Source of the DNA: Celerinatantimonas sp046054165
Lineage (GTDB): Bacteria; Pseudomonadota; Gammaproteobacteria; Enterobacterales; Celerinatantimonadaceae
Reading direction: 5' to 3'
DNA: 64,000 nucleotides
Assembly: GCF_046054165.1 (NCBI RefSeq)
Contig: NZ_JBFNXK010000021.1
Span: forward strand, 1 to 64,000
Of the stretch, positions 33,574-41,529 are shown one piece after another; the stretch's first letter is position 1, and every line of letters begins with the position of its first letter. The notes under the pieces were generated by a model. That model did no database searches. It saw nothing but the letters and a program-made list of their open reading frames with translations, and was not told the DNA's origin. The translations under genes and the position numbers were made by a program.

Positions 33574-34648
33574 CTTGATTCTCCACACGAGGAGCTAAAT
33601 GCCCTTTCAACGCGTGATACATTTCACCCATGACTTTTTCGGTCGTTTGCCAGTCAATACAAGCATCTGTCACTGAGACACCATATTTAAGTTCAGAAAC
33701 GGGCAACTCACTTGGCTGATTGCCTTCATTAATGTTGCTTTCCAGCATCAATCCGACAATCGAACGATTACCTTCTTGGATCTGATTGACGACATTCCAA
33801 GCCACCAACGGCTGCAACCGATGGTTCTTATTGGAGTTACCATGACTACAATCGACGATCATACAAGGCTCTAGTCCCGCTTCTCGCATCGCGTCTTCAG
33901 CCTGAGCCACATTCACAGAATCATAGTTAGGCTGCTTACCACCGCGCAAAATCACATGCCCATCCGGGTTACCATGAGTTTGCAACAAGGCCACCTGGCC
34001 TTGAGTATTGATCCCCATAAACCGATGGGCTGCAGAAGCCGAACGCATCGCATTAATCGCGGTCTGTAAATTGCCATCAGTCCCATTTTTAAACCCAACC
34101 GGCATCGACAAACCACTGGCCATTTCACGATGCGTCTGAGATTCGGTGGTCCGAGCACCAATCGCCGACCAACTAAATAATTCATTCAAATACTGAGGAC
34201 TAATCGGATCCAGCGCTTCAGTTGCCGCGGGTAATCCCAATTCGGCGATCCAGGTCAACAACTCCCGCGCCCGGTGCATTCCGGTTTCAATATCAAAACT
34301 ATTGTCCATGTGAGGATCATTGATGAACCCTTTCCAACCCACCGTAGTTCGAGGTTTTTCAAAATAGACTCGCATCACGATAAACAGTTCGTCTCGGTAT
34401 CGATCATGCAATGCTTTTAAACGACGAGCATAATCTTTAGCTGCATCCAAATCATGGATGGAACACGGACCGCAAATCACCAGAAAACGTGGATCACGTT
34501 TATGGCAAATATCAGCGATCGTCTGACGAGATTCCAGTACGAATGCTTCAGCTTCGGCAGATAGCGGAAGCTTAGCGCGCAATTCAGCAGGTGTGATCAT
34601 GACCTGTTCAGACTGGATATGTTTATCATTGATCAAATCAGTTTGCAT
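33566..34648 (-). CDS. aroF: 3-deoxy-7-phosphoheptulonate (DAHP) synthase, class I
   Basis: First shikimate-pathway step, condensing PEP and erythrose-4-phosphate. The 360 residues have VICGPCSIHD (metal/PEP Cys), MRVYFEKPRTTVGWKG, GARTTESQTHREMASGLSMP and VDCSHGNSNK. Coupling to tyrA suggests the tyrosine-sensitive isozyme AroF. The inhibitor specificity itself was not read from residues. Confidence 0.95.
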   Translation of the reverse strand: MQTDLINDKHIQSEQVMITPAELRAKLPLSAEAEAFVLESRQTIADICHKRDPRFLVICGPCSIHDLDAAKDYARRLKALHDRYRDELFIVMRVYFEKPRTTVGWKGFINDPHMDNSFDIETGMHRARELLTWIAELGLPAATEALDPISPQYLNELFSWSAIGARTTESQTHREMASGLSMPVGFKNGTDGNLQTAINAMRSASAAHRFMGINTQGQVALLQTHGNPDGHVILRGGKQPNYDSVNVAQAEDAMREAGLEPCMIVDCSHGNSNKNHRLQPLVAWNVVNQIQEGNRSIVGLMLESNINEGNQPSELPVSELKYGVSVTDACIDWQTTEKVMGEMYHALKGHLAPRVENQDE

Positions 34649-34871
34649 CTAACCTCTATACTCCTTGGTATTGGCATTATCAGCCACGTATAAATGAATA
34701 AATGGATAGGATAGCTCACAATACCAGTGATCCCAGCATTTGCAAGTTCAGATCGCGTTTTAAGACCCAATCATTCATCGCCTGCGAACTTTCCAATAAT
34801 TTGTGGCTGATTCGTGGTTTTTTCTCGGATACTGTCGTTAATCTTTTGTCAAAAGACGTTATGTAAAAGTT
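34649..34871. promoter_or_regulatory. divergent aroF/sensor-kinase promoter region
   Basis: 223 nt between divergent genes. Promoters for both must lie here. I see no exact TyrR box (TGTAAA-N6-TTTACA) and no stem-loop of note. Confidence 0.3.
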
Positions 34872-36581
34872 ATGGCGATGGCCCATTTACCCGACTATTC
34901 ATTAATCATCTCTTTAGCTCAGCAGATGAGTTTATTTTTAGTAGGAGCCTATCTACTCAGCAAAACGCCATTATTTACACCTATTGTTTATCTATCGCCT
35001 CGTTTAAGCCATCGTATTTTTGTCTATCTGTTATTTTCAGGTCTATGCATATTGGGCACTTATTTTGGACAACCCGTCCATGATGCGATTGCCAATACCC
35101 GAGCTATCGGCGCGGTCTTAGGTGGGTTATTCGGCGGTCCGGTGGTCGGTTTTGCCGTTGGACTCACAGCAGGACTACACCGCTATTCCCTGGGAGGGTT
35201 TAGTGCTTTAGCCTGTGCGATTTCAACAACTTGTGAAGGATTATTAGCCGGTTCTATTCAGGCGATAGTCCGTCATCATCATCGCCGAATCGACGAACTC
35301 TTTTCACCACTATTAGTATTCAGCGTCACCTTTGCCGCTGAAGCCCTACAAATGCTAATCCTATTAATCTTTGCCAAACCTTATCCGGATGCTCTAGCGC
35401 TGGTTAAAGTGATCGCTTTACCGATGCTCATCGCCAATCCCATTGGCGCAAGTCTATTCATGATGATGATCAGCGATCGCAAATCACTTCACGATAAATT
35501 CAGTCGAAGTTACTCACAAAAAGCGCTCAAATTAGCCCAGCGCATCGTGGGAGTACTCCCCGATCTCACCCAACAAAGCGCCCAACAAATGGCTGAAATT
35601 CTTCATCAGGAAACCGGTGTAGCCGCCGTAGCCATTACCAATCGTGAACAAGTGTTAGCATTTGTGGGAACCGGTTCGGATCATCATCTGCCCAATACGG
35701 CCATTACTTCAGCATTAACTCGCAAAGCAATTGAGGAGAACAGCATTGTCTTTGCCGATGGTGTGCAACATATCTATCGGTGTAGCTGTTCAGAAAAATG
35801 TCCTCTGCGATCGGTTTTAGTCATTCCACTGCGCTGCGCTGATGAAGTCATTGGTACCGTCAAACTCTATGAATCCAAACGTCGGTTGTTTCTGACCATC
35901 AATCGAACACTGGGAGAAGGCATCGCGCATATTATTGAAGAGCAGATGGTGACCAGCCGCTATCAACAGCAACAAGCGCTACTCACGCAGGCCAAACTGA
36001 AACTGGTCAGGGCTCAAATCCATCCACATTTCTTATTCAATGCCCTCAATACCATCACCGCTATTATTCGGAAAAATCCACCTCAGGCCCGCAAACTCAT
36101 CGGAGAATTAGCTCTATTTTTGCGAACCAGTTTAAAGCAGCATTATGAACAGGTTCCGCTGATTGATGAACTTCGTTGTATTCAAGCCTATTTGAATATT
36201 GAGCAAGCTCGATTCGGTGAACGATTGCAAGTAGACATCGACATTCCCGAAGCTTGGCTGCAATTTCAAATCCCGAGTTTTACGCTGCAACCTTTAGTGG
36301 AAAACGCAATTAAACATGGGATCAGCCAAATTCTGACACCAGGCCATCTAAAACTTTATCTTCAGGAGCAATCGGATCATTTTGAATTAATCGTGGAAGA
36401 CAATGCCGGACTCTATCATCCCCCATCACCGGAAACATGTTCGGAACAAGGTTTAGGATTATCGATCGTACGGACCCGACTCCGACATCAATATGGAGAA
36501 CAGGCTAGACTTATTATTGACTGCCTTCCGGAGCAATCAACCAAAGTACGAATCCAATTACCAAGGAGTGGTTATGTTTAA
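34872..36581 (+). CDS. LytS/BtsS-family sensor histidine kinase
   Basis: 569 residues, close to E. coli BtsS (YehU) in layout. There are six to seven hydrophobic segments of the 5TM-LYT sensor type (about 10-200, with AVLGGLFGGPVVGFAVGLTAGLHRYSLGG as core), a GAF domain (about 225-355) with the Cys cluster CSCSEKC (304-310), and a His_kinase domain. The phospho-acceptor is in AQIHPHFLFNALNTI (His384), and the ATP site in LVENAIKHG and EQGLGLSIVRTRL. It overlaps the next gene, a LytTR regulator, by 8 nt. The CstA-family transporter 168 nt further supports a pyruvate- or peptide-sensing role like BtsSR-BtsT, by analogy. Confidence 0.88.
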   Translation: MAMAHLPDYSLIISLAQQMSLFLVGAYLLSKTPLFTPIVYLSPRLSHRIFVYLLFSGLCILGTYFGQPVHDAIANTRAIGAVLGGLFGGPVVGFAVGLTAGLHRYSLGGFSALACAISTTCEGLLAGSIQAIVRHHHRRIDELFSPLLVFSVTFAAEALQMLILLIFAKPYPDALALVKVIALPMLIANPIGASLFMMMISDRKSLHDKFSRSYSQKALKLAQRIVGVLPDLTQQSAQQMAEILHQETGVAAVAITNREQVLAFVGTGSDHHLPNTAITSALTRKAIEENSIVFADGVQHIYRCSCSEKCPLRSVLVIPLRCADEVIGTVKLYESKRRLFLTINRTLGEGIAHIIEEQMVTSRYQQQQALLTQAKLKLVRAQIHPHFLFNALNTITAIIRKNPPQARKLIGELALFLRTSLKQHYEQVPLIDELRCIQAYLNIEQARFGERLQVDIDIPEAWLQFQIPSFTLQPLVENAIKHGISQILTPGHLKLYLQEQSDHFELIVEDNAGLYHPPSPETCSEQGLGLSIVRTRLRHQYGEQARLIIDCLPEQSTKVRIQLPRSGYV

Positions 36582-37278
36582 AGCGGTCATCGTGGATGAT
36601 GAGCCTCTCGCTCGTGATGAATTAAAAATACTATTAGAGCAGGATGATCGCTTTGAAATCATTGCGGAATTTGACAATGCTGTGAGCTGTTTAAGCCAGT
36701 TACCCAATCTGGCCGCGGATGTGCTGTTTGTCGATATCCAGATGCCTAAATTAACCGGTCTAGATTTACTCAAAATTATCCCTCAAAAGCCACGACCATT
36801 TATTGTATTGATCACCGCTTACGAAGATTACGCACTTCAGGCTTTTGAAGATGCGGCATTTGATTATCTACTCAAACCTATCGATGATGAACGACTAAAA
36901 AAAACACTGCATCGACTGGCTCAACAGCTCACTCCCGAACCAACCTCAAATCAACACCTGACACTACTGCCCTGTTTTAGTCATCAGCAACAACAATGGA
37001 TCCGATGTGAATCAGTTGAATATGCTTTTTCCGACTTGAGCGGTGTCCATATTTTTGATGGTCAGCAACAATACCATACCCAGCTCACCCTAAAAGCTCT
37101 GGAACAACAACTAGGGCTGGTGCGTTGCCACCGCCAATATCTGATCAATCCGGGAGCCATCCACGCTATTGCCATCAATGATGACGGACATGCTCTGCTC
37201 ACCACCATCAGTCAATCGCAAATTCCAGTCAGTCGACGCTATTTAAAAACACTACGAGAACTCTTTGCACTGCCTTAA
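36574..37278 (+). CDS. LytTR-family response regulator (BtsR-like)
   Basis: 234 residues from an ATG with AAGGAG seven bases upstream. The receiver domain has VDDEP, the phosphorylation site Asp54 (FVDIQMP), ITAYEDYALQAFEDAAFDYLLKP, and a C-terminal LytTR DNA-binding domain (IRCESVEYAFSDLSGVHIF, LGLVRCHRQYLINPGAIHAI, IPVSRRYLKTLRELF). It is translationally coupled to the kinase upstream. The likely target is the transporter gene downstream, as BtsR activates btsT (yjiY) in E. coli. Confidence 0.9.
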   Translation: MFKAVIVDDEPLARDELKILLEQDDRFEIIAEFDNAVSCLSQLPNLAADVLFVDIQMPKLTGLDLLKIIPQKPRPFIVLITAYEDYALQAFEDAAFDYLLKPIDDERLKKTLHRLAQQLTPEPTSNQHLTLLPCFSHQQQQWIRCESVEYAFSDLSGVHIFDGQQQYHTQLTLKALEQQLGLVRCHRQYLINPGAIHAIAINDDGHALLTTISQSQIPVSRRYLKTLRELFALP

Positions 37279-37445
37279 ACACGAGCCGACAGGATATTGG
37301 CACACGTTGTTCGAACCGCTTACCCCCAAATTGGAACCTTTCATCCGGCTATATCACCAGTAAAAGCATCCGTCCATCACCTGACTCGCCATCCATGTTT
37401 AAATTGATTCTGGATAGAACACTATAATGATGAAAGGAGAACATC

Positions 37446-38879
37446 ATGCTCTGGTTCCTGTTTTGTGTCGCCGTCTTAATCGTCGGCTATTTCAGTTATG
37501 GGAAACTGGTCGAACGCATATTCGGCCCCCAACCACAACGTCCGACCCCAGCGACTGAATTCGCCGATGGCGTCGATTATGTCACGATGTCTGACAAAAA
37601 AATTTTTCTGGTTCAGCTATTAAATATTGCAGGTTTAGGCCCCATCTTCGGTCCTATTCTGGGGGCACTTTATGGCCCAGTTGCCATGCTATGGATTGTT
37701 CTGGGCAGTATTTTCGCTGGTGCTGTTCACGATTATTTCTCAGGAATGTTATCCGTCCGCGCTAATGGGGCTTCGGTTCCCACAGTAGTTGGCAATCAAC
37801 TGGGGAATTTTGCCAAACATTTCATGAACCTGTTTGCCGTGATCTTGTTATTGCTCGTTGGAGTCGTCTTTGTCCTGGGGCCAGCTAAACTACTGGCCAA
37901 TATGATGAGTCTGCCAGTTTCCATCTGGGTCGCCATTATTTTTGCCTACTACATTCTCGCAACCATCGTTCCTATCGACAAAATCATTGGTCGCTTTTAC
38001 CCTATTTTTGGTGCCTTATTGATTTTTATGTCGGTCGGATTAATGATTGGGCTGGTCGTCAGTGATCACCATTTTTATAATCAGGGTCTGAATTTCGCCG
38101 CCAATTTACATCCGAAAGATCTCCCAATTTGGCCATTGCTATTTATTACTATTGCCTGTGGGGCCGTATCAGGATTTCATGCAACCCAATCCCCACTGAT
38201 GGCTCGGTGTATGGCCAATGAAAAATCAGGACGCTTTGTTTTTTATGGCGCGATGATTGGTGAAGGGATCATTGCTCTTATCTGGTGCACTCTGGGGTTG
38301 TCTTTCTACCATGATACGAATGCGTTGAACGCCACTCTCGCTCACGGCGGACCTGCGGCAGTTGTCCATGAAGTATCCACCTCGTTATTGGGAGGTGTCG
38401 GTGGGATCTTGGCTATTTTAGGCGTGGTCATTTTACCGATCACCTCTGGTGATACTGCATTTCGTAGCGCTCGGTTAATTATTGCGGACTTTTTGAAACT
38501 CACCCAAAAATCATTAGTGCGTCGACTTTGGATTGCCATTCCCATGTTTATCGTGGGTTACTTGATCACTCTGGCTCAATTCGGTGTGATTTGGCGCTAT
38601 TTCGGCTGGGCGAACCAGACCACCGCAATGATCATGCTCTGGGCCGCAGCCGCTTATCTGGCCAAAGAAGATAAACTGCACTGGATTTGTACCATTCCAG
38701 CCACATTCATGACCGCTGTTACATTTACCTACCTCTGCCATGCCACCATCGGTTTTAATTTACCTATGAGCATTGCAACCCCTGTAGGACTCGGTATCGC
38801 AGTGATCTGCATTGTGGCTTTTCTAATCAAATTCAGACATCGTACTAGCGCACCTGAAAAACTATCGGAACAACATTAG
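37446..38879 (+). CDS. CstA-family transporter (short form; pyruvate/peptide uptake)
   Basis: 477-residue inner-membrane protein of the carbon-starvation CstA family with about 13 hydrophobic segments. Conserved blocks are QLLNIAGLGPIFGPILGALYGP, GAVHDYFSGMLSVRANGASVP and TIACGAVSGFHATQSPLMARC, then GDTAFRSARLIIAD. It is shorter than E. coli CstA/BtsT (about 700) and corresponds to the short clade. An AAAGGAG site precedes the ATG, and a TATAAT lies at 37423-37428, though I see no matching -35. Placement after a Bts-like two-component pair suggests induced nutrient uptake. The substrate is not proven. Confidence 0.88.
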   Translation: MLWFLFCVAVLIVGYFSYGKLVERIFGPQPQRPTPATEFADGVDYVTMSDKKIFLVQLLNIAGLGPIFGPILGALYGPVAMLWIVLGSIFAGAVHDYFSGMLSVRANGASVPTVVGNQLGNFAKHFMNLFAVILLLLVGVVFVLGPAKLLANMMSLPVSIWVAIIFAYYILATIVPIDKIIGRFYPIFGALLIFMSVGLMIGLVVSDHHFYNQGLNFAANLHPKDLPIWPLLFITIACGAVSGFHATQSPLMARCMANEKSGRFVFYGAMIGEGIIALIWCTLGLSFYHDTNALNATLAHGGPAAVVHEVSTSLLGGVGGILAILGVVILPITSGDTAFRSARLIIADFLKLTQKSLVRRLWIAIPMFIVGYLITLAQFGVIWRYFGWANQTTAMIMLWAAAAYLAKEDKLHWICTIPATFMTAVTFTYLCHATIGFNLPMSIATPVGLGIAVICIVAFLIKFRHRTSAPEKLSEQH

Positions 38880-38897
38880 CGCCATCCATACATCTAA

Positions 38898-38922
38898 AAA
38901 AGGCCAGTTACACTGGCCTTTT
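38898..38922. terminator. bidirectional terminator between the CstA-type gene and hldE
   Basis: Eleven-bp perfect stem (38898-38908 with 38912-38922), three-base loop, with A and T runs on both sides, between convergent genes. Confidence 0.9.
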
Positions 38923-38951
38923 CATCAAATAATTCTAAATCTTAAACGGCC

Positions 38952-40385
38952 CTAAGCCTTCGGATCTTTTCTGATCGCTTCAATAATTGCCGTCGTTGAA
39001 CAACCATCTTCAAAGTTCAGAATTTTTACTTCCCCACCATTTGCCAACACTTCCTGATGCCCGGCAATCTCATGAACTTGATAATCACCGCCTTTCACCA
39101 ACAAATCCGGTAAAATATCTGCAATTAAGCGTTGCGGTGTATCCTCACTAAAACTAACTACCCAATCAACAGCCGCAAGTCCTGACAAAACGGCCATTCG
39201 TCGTTCCAGTGGATTAACCGGGCGAGATTCACCTTTTAAACGACGTACCGAATCATCATCATTGACCGCAACAATGAGCCGATCCCCCATCTGTCTGGCT
39301 TTAGTCAGATAAGACACATGTCCGGCATGTAAAATATCGAAACAGCCATTGGTCATCACTACTTTTTCACCACGGCTTTGCGCAATTCGGACCGCCTCTT
39401 TTAAACGTTCCGGCGAGATCACACCAAAGCCACTTTCATGATCACCGTAGATAAATTTAGCGAGTTCCTGAGCATTCACAGTGGAGGTTCCCATTTTGCC
39501 AACCACAATACTCGCCGCCGCATTGGCTAAAGCGCAGCTCTGAGCCAATGATTTACCGGCCGCTAAGCTCGACGCTAGCGTTGCGATCACGGTATCCCCC
39601 GCCCCAGTCACATCAAAAACCTCTTTGGCTTGTGCCGGTAAGTTCAGTGCTTCCTGATCGGGCTGCAACAGCGTCATGCCATGTTCACTGCGGGTGATAA
39701 GCAATGCAGACAGTTCCAGCTCTGCTACTAATGCCAACCCTTTGTTGACAATATCTTGTTCACTCAGACATGGCCCTACGACCGCTTCAAATTCACTATA
39801 ATTCGGAGTCAACAAAGTCGCACCGCGGTATTTTTCAAAACTGGTGCCTTTCGGATCAACCAACACCGGACAATTTCTAGCTTTAGCAGCCTGAATCAAG
39901 GACTGAACTTGTGCCAACGCCCCCTTGTTATAATCCGACAGGATCACAACATCATGTCCAAGAAGATGTTGCTGATATTTAGCCACTAGCGGTGTGGCAT
40001 CCACCTCATGAAAATTTTCCTCAAAATCCAATCGGATCAATTGCTGGTGACGACTCATCACTCGTAGCTTGGTAATCGTCGGGAAATCTCGATAACTGGC
40101 GAAATCACAAGCCACACCGACACCATCCAACTGAGCCTTCAACGCATCGGCCGCTTCATCTTCTCCCGTCATGCCAATCAACGTTGACCCAGCCCCTAAG
40201 GCAACAACATTCAATGCCACGTTAGCCGCGCCCCCCGGGCGTTCTTCGTTACGCTTAACGTTAACAACAGGCACTGGTGCCTCTGGTGATATCCGTCCTG
40301 TCGCTCCATGCCAATAGCGATCAAGCATCACATCACCCACTACCAGAACCCGGGCCAATGCATATTCAGGAAGCTCTACTTGCAT
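38952..40385 (-). CDS. hldE: bifunctional heptose-7-phosphate kinase / heptose-1-phosphate adenylyltransferase
   Basis: Makes ADP-heptose for the LPS inner core. The 477 residues (E. coli 477) have an N-terminal PfkB-type kinase (VVGDVMLDRYWHG, GGAANVALN, DVTGAGDTVIA) and a C-terminal cytidylyltransferase-like domain (TNGCFDILHAGHVSYL with HxGH, and SRPVNPLERRMAVL). An ATG is one codon inside a GTG. It is divergent from lpxL. Confidence 0.97.
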   Translation of the reverse strand: MQVELPEYALARVLVVGDVMLDRYWHGATGRISPEAPVPVVNVKRNEERPGGAANVALNVVALGAGSTLIGMTGEDEAADALKAQLDGVGVACDFASYRDFPTITKLRVMSRHQQLIRLDFEENFHEVDATPLVAKYQQHLLGHDVVILSDYNKGALAQVQSLIQAAKARNCPVLVDPKGTSFEKYRGATLLTPNYSEFEAVVGPCLSEQDIVNKGLALVAELELSALLITRSEHGMTLLQPDQEALNLPAQAKEVFDVTGAGDTVIATLASSLAAGKSLAQSCALANAAASIVVGKMGTSTVNAQELAKFIYGDHESGFGVISPERLKEAVRIAQSRGEKVVMTNGCFDILHAGHVSYLTKARQMGDRLIVAVNDDDSVRRLKGESRPVNPLERRMAVLSGLAAVDWVVSFSEDTPQRLIADILPDLLVKGGDYQVHEIAGHQEVLANGGEVKILNFEDGCSTTAIIEAIRKDPKA

Positions 40386-40452
40386 CACGGGGAAATCCTT
40401 TCATTCATTCAATCAATAAGTATAAATATAATGCAAGTGTACCATAGAGATT

Positions 40453-40481
40453 TTGGAAAGCAGTTGAAATTCCTCTACAAT
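40453..40481 (+). promoter_or_regulatory. candidate lpxL promoter
   Basis: TTGGAA (40453-40458), 17-bp spacer and TACAAT (40476-40481), about 44 nt upstream of the lpxL start in the 139-nt divergent gap with hldE. Confidence 0.5.
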
Positions 40482-40524
40482 AGGGCCCCATAATTTTTAT
40501 TTTCTTTAAGATACTGGTCGTTCA

Positions 40525-41457
40525 ATGGCAATTACTGCTCCTCCACGTCTAAACTGGCGCGCATTTCTCCCCCAACATTGGGGCGCATGGCTGATCATTA
40601 TTTTTTTATACATTATTAGTTTATTACCTACACGAATTTCATGGTGTTTCGGTCGAAACTTGGGACGTTTGGCTAAGCACCTGCTAAAATCTCGCCGTCA
40701 TATTGCTGAAACAAATTTAAAGATCTGTTTTCCGGAAGCCTCCCTCCAGCAGCGGCAATGTTGGCTCAATGAAACATTTGAAAATTTTGGTTTAGCCATC
40801 GTCGACACGGCGACAGCTTGGTTCTGGTCTCAGAAACGCTTTGCAAAATATATGCATGTTGAAGGGGGAGATTATCTGCGATCATTGCGTGAAAAAGACC
40901 CCAAAGGTGGAATTCTCATCATCAGTATGCATTTTTATACACTGGAATGGCATGCCCGTATGTATGGCACCCTCGATCCGGGCGTCGGAGTCTATCGCCC
41001 CAACTCCAGCCCGGTCTATGAACACTTTCAGCATCGGGCCAGAATCCGCAATAATCATTATCTGGTTAATCGCAGTGATGTCCGGGGGATGATCAAAGCC
41101 CTTCATCAGGGGGAAGCGCTCTGGTATGCACCGGATCATGACTATGGGCGTAAGGCCTCCGTCTTTGCACCTTTCTTTGCCCAACCCCATGCGGCAACTG
41201 TATCCGGAACGGCTACACTGGCCAAAGTCCGAGGTGTTCGCCCTATCATCAGCTATGCCCGTCGCAACACCGATAAACCGGGCTACACCCTTGTCATCAA
41301 GCCATTTACGAAGGACTATCCAACAGGCGATCCTATTCAGGATGCCACATTAGTCAACCAGCATATTGAAACCGCCATTAAGGAACAAATTTCAGAATAT
41401 ATGTGGATCCACCGGCGCTTCAAATCACGTCCAGAAGGGGAAGAATACCCGTACTAG
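40525..41457 (+). CDS. lpxL: lipid A biosynthesis lauroyl-type acyltransferase
   Basis: Late secondary acylation of Kdo2-lipid IVA at the inner membrane. The 310 residues have an N-terminal membrane anchor (about 21-35) and the catalytic HX4E dyad His136/Glu141 (MHFYTLE). Blocks GVYRPNSSPVYEHF, ALWYAPDHDYG and YMWIHRRFKSRPEGE are those of LpxL more than LpxM. It is beside hldE, so two lipid A/core genes are neighbours. Acyl chain specificity cannot be told. Confidence 0.93.
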   Translation: MAITAPPRLNWRAFLPQHWGAWLIIIFLYIISLLPTRISWCFGRNLGRLAKHLLKSRRHIAETNLKICFPEASLQQRQCWLNETFENFGLAIVDTATAWFWSQKRFAKYMHVEGGDYLRSLREKDPKGGILIISMHFYTLEWHARMYGTLDPGVGVYRPNSSPVYEHFQHRARIRNNHYLVNRSDVRGMIKALHQGEALWYAPDHDYGRKASVFAPFFAQPHAATVSGTATLAKVRGVRPIISYARRNTDKPGYTLVIKPFTKDYPTGDPIQDATLVNQHIETAIKEQISEYMWIHRRFKSRPEGEEYPY

Positions 41458-41529
41458 ACTGGAGTGATACTGAGCTAGGAGCATCACTTAGTCCAAGCTG
41501 AGGTCGAATAAATCCCCCCTGATACCGCG

